Positions 53,529 through 61,090 of a stretch of 64,000 nt of DNA are shown here, piece after piece. Made by a program: the position numbers and the translations under genes. The DNA is taken from the NCBI GenBank assembly GCA_017525605.1, contig JAFXSM010000020.1, positions 1 to 64,000 on the forward strand, given 5' to 3'. The DNA is from Treponema sp. GTDB taxonomy: Bacteria; Spirochaetota; Spirochaetia; Treponematales; Treponemataceae. The stretch's first letter is position 1; each line of letters begins with the position of its first letter. The notes under the pieces are model-generated. The model had not been told where the DNA came from and ran no database searches. It worked only from the letters and a program-made list of their open reading frames with translations.

Positions 53529-54224
53529 ATGAAAAAGATTATCGCACTTGCGGTTATGTTGGTGGCAGGAGTTGCAGCGTTCGCGGAGGAGAGCGAGACG
53601 AACTGGGAAAAGAGCATCGGTTTGAGCACCGGAATCACGTTCTCGAACACGAAATTCACGCTCGACAGCGCATCCGGCGACATGAAATCAAAAGTCGGCG
53701 GGCTTTCGGTGGATTTTGCAAACGCTGATATCAGGTCGGTCTACAAGAACAACATTTCCGTAATGGCGGAATTCGCCTGCGGGCATTTGTTCGCTCCGAA
53801 TTTGGACGTGGACGGAACGGACATGGCTGCAAAACTCGACGGAGCGTCGGGAACGCACATGAACCTTTTTGCAGGAATCGGATACAGGTTCAAGCTTTCA
53901 GACAGATTTTCGCTCACGCCGAGCTTCGTCCTCGGATTTGACCACACGAGCGTAGACGGACGGCAGAAAGACGACGACAACAAAGGAATCAGTTTCAACA
54001 GCATGGAATACAGCTTCGGCGCAAACGTTTACAGCGAATTCCGCCTGAACGAAAAGTGGAGTCTCTTCTTCTCGGCAACGGGAACTCTCAACTTCATGGG
54101 AACTTACAGATACGAAGAATACACTGAAAATAAATACGACTTTACAAGCACATACCAGAAGAACGACACTGGCTTCGGCGGATTTGCAGTCAGCCCGAAA
54201 ATCGGTGTGTCATTCAGATACTAG
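53529..54224 (+). CDS. Predicted outer-membrane beta-barrel protein
   Basis: A 231-residue exported protein: signal peptide KKIIALAVMLVAGVAAFA (cleavage near residue 19) and eight or so amphipathic strands ending in a C-terminal aromatic strand (VSPKIGVSFRY). The pattern resembles the OmpW/OmpA-barrel type small barrels (NLFAGIGYRFKLSDRFSL). AAGGGAG precedes ATG 53529 by 7 bases. It lies just after the Rgg-like regulator at 52458 and shares that regulator's half-site in its leader, which suggests regulation. A terminator follows. Confidence 0.75.
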   Translation: MKKIIALAVMLVAGVAAFAEESETNWEKSIGLSTGITFSNTKFTLDSASGDMKSKVGGLSVDFANADIRSVYKNNISVMAEFACGHLFAPNLDVDGTDMAAKLDGASGTHMNLFAGIGYRFKLSDRFSLTPSFVLGFDHTSVDGRQKDDDNKGISFNSMEYSFGANVYSEFRLNEKWSLFFSATGTLNFMGTYRYEEYTENKYDFTSTYQKNDTGFGGFAVSPKIGVSFRY

Positions 54225-54255
54225 AAAACAGTTTAAGTCCATACATATAAAACTT

Positions 54256-54292
54256 AATCCCGAACAAATTCAAAATTGTTCGGGATTTTTTT
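54256..54292 (+). terminator. Terminator after the outer-membrane protein gene
   Basis: A 12-bp stem (AATCCCGAACAA with TTGTTCGGGATT), 8-base loop and a T-run. Confidence 0.9.
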
Positions 54293-54305
54293 GTTAATAT
54301 GAATT

Positions 54306-55034
54306 ATGAATGAGAATCTTTTTGTTTCGGACTTTCCTAAAAAGAATTTGTCTGTCGTTCAGGATAAAAATGCTTTCTGCTTTGGGCTTGATGCAGTCCT
54401 GCTTTCGGATTTTGCGGTCGCGAAAAACAAAAGCGAAGTTTTCGATTTGGGCACGGGGAACGGAATAATTCCGCTTATCATGGCAAGGAAATATCCCGAT
54501 GCGCATTTTACCGCGATTGAGATACAAAAGTGCGCGTTCGATTTGGCTAGCGAAAATGTGAACCGGAACAATCTTTCAGAAAAAATCGACGTAATCAACT
54601 GCGACATAAAATCAGTCCGCTCAATTTTTCCGCCTGAATGTGCGAACGTCGTCACATCGAATCCGCCGTATGCAAAAGTGAATGCAAACAGAAAAAATCC
54701 GCTTGAATCAAAAAACATCGCCCGCCACGAAGTTCTCTGCAACCTTGACGACGTTGTTTCCGCAGCGGCGTATCTTCTAAAGTCAGCCGGAAGTTTTTTC
54801 ATGATTCATCGCCCGGAGAGGCTCGCGGAGATTTTTTCCGCATTCGAAAAATACAAGCTCGAACCGAAAAAATTGCAGCTTATTTTTCCGTTCGTAGATT
54901 CTGCCCCGACAATGGTTCTCATCGAAGGCCGCAAAAACGCAAATCCCGAACTGAAAGTTTTGCCCCCGCTAATCGTCTACAAATCCAAAGGCGAATACAC
55001 AGAAACCGTAAAAAACATTTACGGCAAAGCATAG
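54306..55034 (+). CDS. TrmN6-like tRNA/rRNA adenine methyltransferase
   Basis: A 242-residue SAM-dependent methyltransferase. The SAM motif VFDLGTGNGIIPLIMA (near residue 45) and the catalytic NPPYAKV (near residue 122) match the TrmN6/YfiC group, which methylates the N6 of A37 in tRNA1(Val), although the rRNA-modifying relatives are hard to exclude. There is no clear ribosome site before ATG 54306. A bidirectional terminator follows before the repeat region. Confidence 0.82.
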   Translation: MNENLFVSDFPKKNLSVVQDKNAFCFGLDAVLLSDFAVAKNKSEVFDLGTGNGIIPLIMARKYPDAHFTAIEIQKCAFDLASENVNRNNLSEKIDVINCDIKSVRSIFPPECANVVTSNPPYAKVNANRKNPLESKNIARHEVLCNLDDVVSAAAYLLKSAGSFFMIHRPERLAEIFSAFEKYKLEPKKLQLIFPFVDSAPTMVLIEGRKNANPELKVLPPLIVYKSKGEYTETVKNIYGKA

Positions 55035-55053
55035 ACACATTTCCGCCCCAATA

Positions 55054-55092
55054 AAAAGCTCGGACGATTTTTGAATTCGCCCGAGCTTTTTT
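55054..55092. terminator. Bidirectional terminator before the repeat region
   Basis: AAAAGCTCGG (55054-55063) pairs with CCGAGCTTTT (55083-55092) around a T-rich loop. It can end the TrmN6-like transcript and minus-strand readthrough. Confidence 0.8.
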
Positions 55093-55110
55093 CACTTTCA
55101 CATCAATGAA

Positions 55111-55179
55111 GGTACGAGCAACAGCTCGTGCCGTGAACGGTTGCATCCACAAAACAAATGCCTAGAACGCCATCGCACC
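55111..55179. repeat. Structured intergenic repeat, unit 1
   Basis: A 69-nt unit opening with a 9-bp hairpin (GGTACGAGC / GCTCGTGCC) and ending in ATCGCACC. Units 2 and 3 follow at 55207 and 55292. Confidence 0.85.
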
Positions 55180-55206
55180 ACATTCCCCACCAAGTCCACC
55201 AACACA

Positions 55207-55273
55207 GGTACGCGCTCCGCGCGTGCCGAGCCCTCTTGCATCCACTAGACAAAGCTTAGGACGCAATCGCACC
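55207..55273. repeat. Structured intergenic repeat, unit 2
   Basis: A 67-nt diverged unit. Its hairpin is GGTACGCGC / GCGCGTGCC: the A:T pair seen in units 1 and 3 is replaced by C:G, so base pairing is kept. Confidence 0.85.
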
Positions 55274-55291
55274 CACTAGACCATCTGGAAA

Positions 55292-55360
55292 GGTACGAGC
55301 GGTAGCTCGTGCCGTGAACGGTTGCATCCACTACGCAAATGCCTAGAACGACATCGCACC
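55292..55360. repeat. Structured intergenic repeat, unit 3
   Basis: A 69-nt unit nearly identical to unit 1 (hairpin GGTACGAGC / GCTCGTGCC with a different loop). It ends 10 bases before the carB-dapF stop codon. Confidence 0.85.
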
Positions 55361-55370
55361 CTGGCAACCG

Positions 55371-58300
55371 TCAGATCTCTATTTCGCCTTCGTAGCAGAC
55401 GCTTGTCGTGCCCGTGAGGTAGATTGTCTCGCCGGTGTATTTGACGATGAGCGAACCGCCGCGGACTTTGACCGTGATGTTCTCGTTCATCGGGCAGAAT
55501 CCGTTGAGGACTGCAGCGACGGCAGCCGCACACGCACCAGTTCCGCACGCAAGGGTCTCGCCGTTTCCGCGCTCCCACGTTCGCATCTTCAATTCGTTTG
55601 CGCTTACGACGCGGACGAATTCGACATTCGTTCTGTTCGGGAACACTTTGTTGTTCTCGATGAGCGAGCCGATTTCCTGAACAGGCTCTTTATCGACGAA
55701 CTTACTGAAAATTACGCAGTGCGGGTTTCCGACCGCAAGCGAAGTAACGTGATACTCAATCGCCTTTATCATCAGAGAAACATTCGCAACGGCTTCACGC
55801 GGAAGTTTTGCATAATCTGCAACATTCTTCTTGAACGGAATTTCGTATTTGTTTCCGGCAGTGAAAGGATTTATCGCAACGCTTTCGAGTGTTGTCGGAA
55901 TGTTCTGCGCCTTGAATTTCGGAGCTCCCATATCGACAGTAACCGAAGAAACTTTTCCGTTGAGCTTGTACAAGTCGAGGTGCTTGATTCCGGCTTCCGT
56001 CTCGACGCTGACAGTCGCCATCGGAGCATGTTTGTCGCCGTGCTTTCCGTCGTCCTGAACGCCGCCAATGTTGTTGTCGTAGATGTATTTTCCGACAGCG
56101 CGGATTGCGTTTCCTGCAAGGCGGCTCTCAGTTCCGTCAAGATTGAAGAAGCGCATCTTCGCATCTGCCTTGTCCGACTTTTCGATGAGAACGAGAGAGT
56201 CAGCACCAATTCCAGTTTTTCTGTCGCAGAGTCTGACGGCAAGACCGGCAGGATTCTTCACGTCCTGGTCAAGCGACTCGATGACGATGAAATCGTTTCC
56301 GGTTGACTGCATCTTCGTGAACTTGATTTTCTCTTTCGTCTCGCGGAGGCTGTTGATATCGACAAGTTCCACGTTCTCGGCAGAGTAGTTCGACTTGAGG
56401 CAGTCTGCGATTGCGTTCGCAGTGTCGATTGCCGTAAGACAAGGAATATCTTTTTCGACAGCGTGACGGCGGATTCTTACGGAGTCTGCACGAGGATTTC
56501 TTCCCTTTGCGGAAGTCGAAACGATGTAGTCGATTTTTCCTGAGTCAAGGAGAGTCAGAACGTTGTCGTCCGGGTTCTCGCGAACTTTGTTCACGACCTG
56601 AACTTCCATTCCGAAGTCGGAGATGACTTTTGCAGTTCCCTCAGTCGCATAGAGCTTGAATCCGAGGTCGTAGAATTTCCTTGCAAGGTCTGGAATCTCG
56701 TAGTGGTCGGTCGTCCTAATCGTGAAGAGAACGCCGCCAGAACGTTTCATCGCGTAGCCAGCTGCAATGAGTCCCTTGAAGATTGCTTCCTCGCGAGTAG
56801 CAGCGATTCCGAGAACTTCGCCAGTGGACTTCATTTCAGGGCCGAGGTGTGTGTCAACGTCCATGAGTTTTTCGAAGCTGAACACAGGCACTTTTACGGC
56901 AAAGTACGGCGGAATCTTGTAAAGCCCAGTTCCGTAGCCCATGTCCTTGAGCTTTTCGCCGAGCATTGCGCGGACTGCCAAATCGACCATCGGAACGCCC
57001 GTGACTTTCGAGATGTACGGAACAGTTCGTGACGAGCGAGGATTGACTTCGATGATGAACAAATCGTTGTTGTAGATGAGATACTGGATGTTCACCAAGC
57101 CCTTCGTTCCAAGCTTTATCGCCAAGTCCTTCGACTGTCTGATGATTTTTTCCCTCAACACGTCGTTCAAGTTCCAGCTCGGATAGACCGCAATCGAGTC
57201 TCCAGAGTGGATTCCCGTGCGCTCGATGTGCTCCATGATTCCAGGAATGAGAACGTCCTCGCCGTCGCAGATTCCGTCAACCTCAAGTTCGATTCCCATC
57301 ATGTACTGGTCGATGAGAACCGGGTTTTCGATTCCCTGCGCAAGGATGATTTTCATGTATTCTTTCACGTCGTCATCGTTGAACGCGACAATCATGTTCT
57401 GTCCGCCAAGAACGTAAGAAGGGCGGAGGAGAACCGGATAACCGAGATTTTCGGTCGCTTCGAGTGCTTCTTTTTCCGTGAAGACTGTAAGACCGCGCGG
57501 TCTGTTGATTTCGAGTTTTTCGCAAAGCTCGTCGAATCTCTCGCGGTCTTCGGCAAGGTCGATTGCGTCCGCGCTCGTTCCGAGGATTCTGATTCCCTGC
57601 TTGTCCAGGAAATTCGCAAGCTTGATTGCAGTTCCGCCACCGAATGCGACAACGACTCCGATTGGCTTTTCAGTCTCGATGACGCTCATAACGTCTTCCG
57701 GTGTCAAAGGCTCAAAATAAAGCCTGTCCGCCGTGTCAAAGTCGGTCGAAACTGTTTCCGGGTTGTTGTTAATCGTGACGACATCGTATCCGAGTTTTTT
57801 GAGCGACCACACGCACTGAACCGAAGCGTAGTCGAATTCGATTCCCTGTCCGATTCTGATTGGGCCTGAGCCGAGAACGATTATCGTTCCCTTCTTCGAC
57901 TTCTTTCCCTGCTCCTCGCGCTCCTTCAAGAACAGCTCGGCTTCGTTCTCCGTGTTGTAGCCAGCGTAAAAATAAGGAGTCTCCGCGCTGAATTCGCCGG
58001 CGCAAGTGTCTACCATTTTGTAGGTCGCAGGAATGTGGGCGAGCTTTCCTTCCTTCAAGAGAGCCTTCGCCTTTTCCGCGTCCTTGAGTTCTCCGCCGGA
58101 ACCGACGATTTTCACGCCCGAAAGCTGCTCGATTACCTTGTCGGGATAGCCGAATTTCTTGGCATCCCTGTAAAGCTCAAGGGAAAGCTCTCCGTTCGAT
58201 TTCTTGATTTCGTCGAATTTCGCTTCCATGTCGGCGAGCTTCTTCAAATGCTCAAGGAACCACGGGTCGATTTTCGTAATCGCGTTGATTTCTTTGACGG

Positions 58301-59636
58301 AAAGAATGTTGCGCTTGATTGCCTGGAAAATCGCAAAGATTCTCTGGTCAGTGCATTCGCCGACGCGCTCCTTGATTTTCTCGTCCGATTCTTCCTCAAA
58401 TACTTTCAGGTTCAGGCTCTGCACGCCGATTTCTGCACCGCGTGCCGCCTTCATAATCGCCTGCTCGAAGTTGAATCCGATTGCCATTACTTCGCCGGTA
58501 GCCTTCATCTGCGTTCCGAGCTTTCTTGCGGCATAAACGAATTTGTCGAACGGGAATTTCGGGAATTTCACGACAACGTAGTCGAGAACAGGCTCGAAGC
58601 ACGCCGCGGTCTTCTTCGTAACGAAGTTCGGAATCTCATCGAGGTTGTAGCCGATTGCGATGAGTGTCGCGACTTTTGCAATCGGATATCCGGTCGCCTT
58701 GGAAGCGAGCGCGGAAGAACGAGAAACACGCGGATTGACTTCGATTACAGCGTACTCGAACGAGTCCGGCTTGAGCGCGAACTGGCAGTTGCAGCCGCCT
58801 TCCATGTCGAGCGACGAGATTATGTTCAATGCTGCCGAGCGGAGCATCTGGTATTCCTTGTCGGAAAGCGTCACTGTCGGAGCTATGACGATTGAGTCGC
58901 CAGTGTGAACGCCAACAGGGTCAAAGTTTTCCATTGAACAGACTGTGAGGACGTTGCCCGAATGGTCGCGCATGACCTCGAACTCGACTTCTTTCCAGCC
59001 CGCAATGCATTTTTCTACGAGAATCTGATGGATTGGCGAGCGGTGAAGACCGTTGTGCGCGATTTCGTCAAATTCTTCCCAAGTATTCGCAATTCCGCCG
59101 CCAGTTCCGCCAAGTGTGAATGCCGGACGGATGATTGCAGGAAGCCCGATTCCGTTCTTGGCGAAGTCGAGAGCGTCCTCGTATGAAGTGACGACTTTAG
59201 ACGGAATGCAAGGCTCGCCGATTGACTCCATCGTGTCCTTGAACATCTGCCTGTCCTCGGCCTTGTCGATTGTCTCTGGCTTGGCTCCGAGCAGCTTCAC
59301 GCCGTGGCTTTCAAGGAATCCCGACTTCGCAAGCTCCATGCAGAGCGTCAGACCAGTCTGTCCGCCAAGAGAAGAGAGAATCGAATCAGGTTTTTCTTTT
59401 TCGATGATTCTCTGAATCGTCTCCGAGATGAGCGGCTCGATGTAGATGTGATCCGCCATCTGATGGTCGGTCATGAGCGTCGCAGGGTTCGAATTCACAA
59501 GGACGACCTCAAGTCCCTGCTCCTTCAAAGCCTTGCACGCCTGCGAACCAGCGTAGTCGAACTCAGCGGCCTGTCCGATGATGATAGGTCCTGAACCAAT
59601 TACCATTACTTTGTGGATACTTGGATTAAGTGGCAT
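55371..59636 (-). CDS. carB: Carbamoyl-phosphate synthase large subunit fused to a diaminopimelate-epimerase-like domain
   Basis: A single uninterrupted 1421-residue frame. Residues about 1-1095 are a full CarB: two ATP-grasp halves (start MPLNPSIHKVMVIGSGPIII; second half GTIIVLGSGPIRIGQGIEF near 590), plus a C-terminal MGS-like regulatory domain. It makes carbamoyl phosphate for pyrimidines and arginine. Residues 1103-1421 are a DapF-like domain: FTKMQSTGNDF, FFNLDGTESRLAGN, VGNPHCVIFS and WERGNGETLACGTGACAAA. The first catalytic Cys of DapF (usually in the MCGNG loop) is Ala1174, while the second is Cys1364, so normal DAP epimerisation is doubtful. ATG 59636 has AGGAG 10 bases upstream. 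The carA partner is not in the window. Confidence 0.95.
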   Translation of the reverse strand: MPLNPSIHKVMVIGSGPIIIGQAAEFDYAGSQACKALKEQGLEVVLVNSNPATLMTDHQMADHIYIEPLISETIQRIIEKEKPDSILSSLGGQTGLTLCMELAKSGFLESHGVKLLGAKPETIDKAEDRQMFKDTMESIGEPCIPSKVVTSYEDALDFAKNGIGLPAIIRPAFTLGGTGGGIANTWEEFDEIAHNGLHRSPIHQILVEKCIAGWKEVEFEVMRDHSGNVLTVCSMENFDPVGVHTGDSIVIAPTVTLSDKEYQMLRSAALNIISSLDMEGGCNCQFALKPDSFEYAVIEVNPRVSRSSALASKATGYPIAKVATLIAIGYNLDEIPNFVTKKTAACFEPVLDYVVVKFPKFPFDKFVYAARKLGTQMKATGEVMAIGFNFEQAIMKAARGAEIGVQSLNLKVFEEESDEKIKERVGECTDQRIFAIFQAIKRNILSVKEINAITKIDPWFLEHLKKLADMEAKFDEIKKSNGELSLELYRDAKKFGYPDKVIEQLSGVKIVGSGGELKDAEKAKALLKEGKLAHIPATYKMVDTCAGEFSAETPYFYAGYNTENEAELFLKEREEQGKKSKKGTIIVLGSGPIRIGQGIEFDYASVQCVWSLKKLGYDVVTINNNPETVSTDFDTADRLYFEPLTPEDVMSVIETEKPIGVVVAFGGGTAIKLANFLDKQGIRILGTSADAIDLAEDRERFDELCEKLEINRPRGLTVFTEKEALEATENLGYPVLLRPSYVLGGQNMIVAFNDDDVKEYMKIILAQGIENPVLIDQYMMGIELEVDGICDGEDVLIPGIMEHIERTGIHSGDSIAVYPSWNLNDVLREKIIRQSKDLAIKLGTKGLVNIQYLIYNNDLFIIEVNPRSSRTVPYISKVTGVPMVDLAVRAMLGEKLKDMGYGTGLYKIPPYFAVKVPVFSFEKLMDVDTHLGPEMKSTGEVLGIAATREEAIFKGLIAAGYAMKRSGGVLFTIRTTDHYEIPDLARKFYDLGFKLYATEGTAKVISDFGMEVQVVNKVRENPDDNVLTLLDSGKIDYIVSTSAKGRNPRADSVRIRRHAVEKDIPCLTAIDTANAIADCLKSNYSAENVELVDINSLRETKEKIKFTKMQSTGNDFIVIESLDQDVKNPAGLAVRLCDRKTGIGADSLVLIEKSDKADAKMRFFNLDGTESRLAGNAIRAVGKYIYDNNIGGVQDDGKHGDKHAPMATVSVETEAGIKHLDLYKLNGKVSSVTVDMGAPKFKAQNIPTTLESVAINPFTAGNKYEIPFKKNVADYAKLPREAVANVSLMIKAIEYHVTSLAVGNPHCVIFSKFVDKEPVQEIGSLIENNKVFPNRTNVEFVRVVSANELKMRTWERGNGETLACGTGACAAAVAAVLNGFCPMNENITVKVRGGSLIVKYTGETIYLTGTTSVCYEGEIEI

Positions 59637-59667
59637 TTTATATCTAACTCCTAATTATTTTTTATAT

Positions 59668-59704
59668 AAAAAAAAACTGAATCCCTTAAAAAAGAAATTC
59701 AGTT
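59668..59704 (-). terminator. Terminator between the outer-membrane protein gene and carB
   Basis: An 8-bp stem (AACTGAAT with ATTCAGTT) is followed by a T8-9 run on the minus strand. It ends the outer-membrane-protein operon upstream of carB. Confidence 0.75.
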
Positions 59705-59818
59705 TGAAAATTCACAAATAAAAATAATATGTACACGAGTTTTGTTTAGCGAGAATCAAATTCATGTCAAAAGCATCTGTGTTCATACTAAAGCCATAGT
59801 ATACCGAAAAAGCAGACA

Positions 59819-60625
59819 TTATGGTAGAAGGTGGAATCTGTTCGGCGACTTTTTGCTGTAGCGTACGCCGAGCGAGTTTTGCCACTGCCATCCCCAGTCG
59901 AACGGGAGCATAAGCCTGTTGCCGCCCCAGTTCGGGTAGTCGAGGGTGAAGCTTCCGTCTAGGATAATCGTCCAGCGTTTTGCAATCGGGATTTCCACGC
60001 CCGCGATTCCGCCCGCGCCGAAATAAAAAAGGTGGTATTCGTCGGAAAGCTGGTACATGACGTGAAGTGCAGGCTTGAGAGTCAGAGATGCGTATTTGAA
60101 AAAATCGAACCTGAACGGAACGCCGGCAAGAAAATCGAACGCATAGAGAATCGTCTGTTTCGCGAAAACTTTCATGCCGTTGAACGTGTGCAAAAACGGA
60201 TAGAACACTTCGGTACGCGCAAAAATGTCGAAAGGCATGAGATTCTTGATGTTCGCCGTGAAATACATTCCGATGAGTGAATCTTTCCACACAAAGTTGC
60301 TGACGTTCGTCTGCTCCTGGATTCTTGTGATGCGAGCAAGCGCAATTCCTTCGTCGAACGTGAAAGAGATTTTTGAATTGTCGGAATCTGAATCCGAATC
60401 TTCGTTTGAATTCTTCAAATCTGAATTTTCACCAGAATGATTTGAATCTAAATTTTCATCTTGATTTTTCAAATCTGCATTCGATTCTGAATTTTCAGCA
60501 TTTGAATTTTCATTTGCATTTTTCTCCGCGGTTTTCGATTCTGCGTTGATGGAAAAATTCAGCATGAAAAACGAAAAAAGAAATGCAAAGAGGAATTTCA
60601 AAATGTTACGACTGTTTCTATTCAA
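59819..60625 (-). CDS. Predicted outer-membrane protein with Asn/Glu/Ser-rich N-terminal linker, TTG start
   Basis: A 268-residue exported protein. The start is taken at TTG 60625, which has AGGA 6-7 bases upstream and lies 11 bases after the preceding gene's stop; no ATG in the long frame gives a better start with this signal peptide (ILKFLFAFLFSFFMLNFSINA). After the signal comes a low-complexity linker (about residues 30-80, rich in Asn, Glu, Ser, Asp), then a beta-rich domain of about 170 residues with barrel-like strands (WTIILDGSFTLDYPNWGG). It is probably an outer-membrane barrel, last gene of the envelope cluster. Confidence 0.7.
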   Translation of the reverse strand: MNRNSRNILKFLFAFLFSFFMLNFSINAESKTAEKNANENSNAENSESNADLKNQDENLDSNHSGENSDLKNSNEDSDSDSDNSKISFTFDEGIALARITRIQEQTNVSNFVWKDSLIGMYFTANIKNLMPFDIFARTEVFYPFLHTFNGMKVFAKQTILYAFDFLAGVPFRFDFFKYASLTLKPALHVMYQLSDEYHLFYFGAGGIAGVEIPIAKRWTIILDGSFTLDYPNWGGNRLMLPFDWGWQWQNSLGVRYSKKSPNRFHLLP

Positions 60626-60636
60626 TTTTTTCCTCG

Positions 60637-60990
60637 CTATTTCGATGTGTGGTAAAGGGAAAGATTCTTGGTTGTTCCTGCCGCAGTCCATGTAAGGTAC
60701 AAAACTGAGCCACGGATGTCCCACTCGGTGTTCACTGCAAGCCCGTCGCTCGTCGAAAAAACGATTACGTTGTCGATTACGTTGTAGCTGCCTTCGTATG
60801 TGATGAGGTTCGAGTCGGAGTCGTTCACTTTTGCGACGAAAGTGCCGTCGGACACAAAGCTGATTTTGTTTCCGTCGTTGTCTGCCCACGTTCCGTAAAG
60901 CGGGGAGGGCGTGTAGCAGCCGGAAAGAAACGAAAGCGAAAATATGCAAAGCACGCACAAAAGAACGGATGCAAAACTGATTCTGCGCAT
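60637..60990 (-). CDS. Small lipoprotein, lipocalin-like
   Basis: A 117-residue lipoprotein: signal MRRISFASVLLCVLCIFSLS with lipobox LSGC, then a beta domain starting YGTWADNDGNKISFVSDGTF and ending NLSLYHTSK, which resembles the small lipocalin-like or META-type lipoproteins common in spirochaetes. The start is taken at ATG 60990 (TTTGGAG upstream); the frame is open to 61089 without a ribosome site. It lies 100 bases after the fibronectin-type gene and 11 bases before the next. Confidence 0.75.
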   Translation of the reverse strand: MRRISFASVLLCVLCIFSLSFLSGCYTPSPLYGTWADNDGNKISFVSDGTFVAKVNDSDSNLITYEGSYNVIDNVIVFSTSDGLAVNTEWDIRGSVLYLTWTAAGTTKNLSLYHTSK

Positions 60991-61090
60991 TTTTTTCTCC
61001 AAAGTGTTCAATAAAATTTTCGATAAAATACTCGATTCTGATTTTTCGAATTTCGATTTTGATTTACTGAATGCCATTTCAAATTCCATA

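Noticed and set aside
55111..55360. CRISPR array or integron attC sites
   Set aside because: Only three units, no uniform spacers, no cas genes, and the conserved attC core GTTRRRY is not present at the unit ends.
60626..60958. Long in-frame N-terminal extension of the barrel-like protein
   Set aside because: It overlaps the lipocalin-like gene out of frame; the signal peptide and the ribosome site point to TTG 60625.
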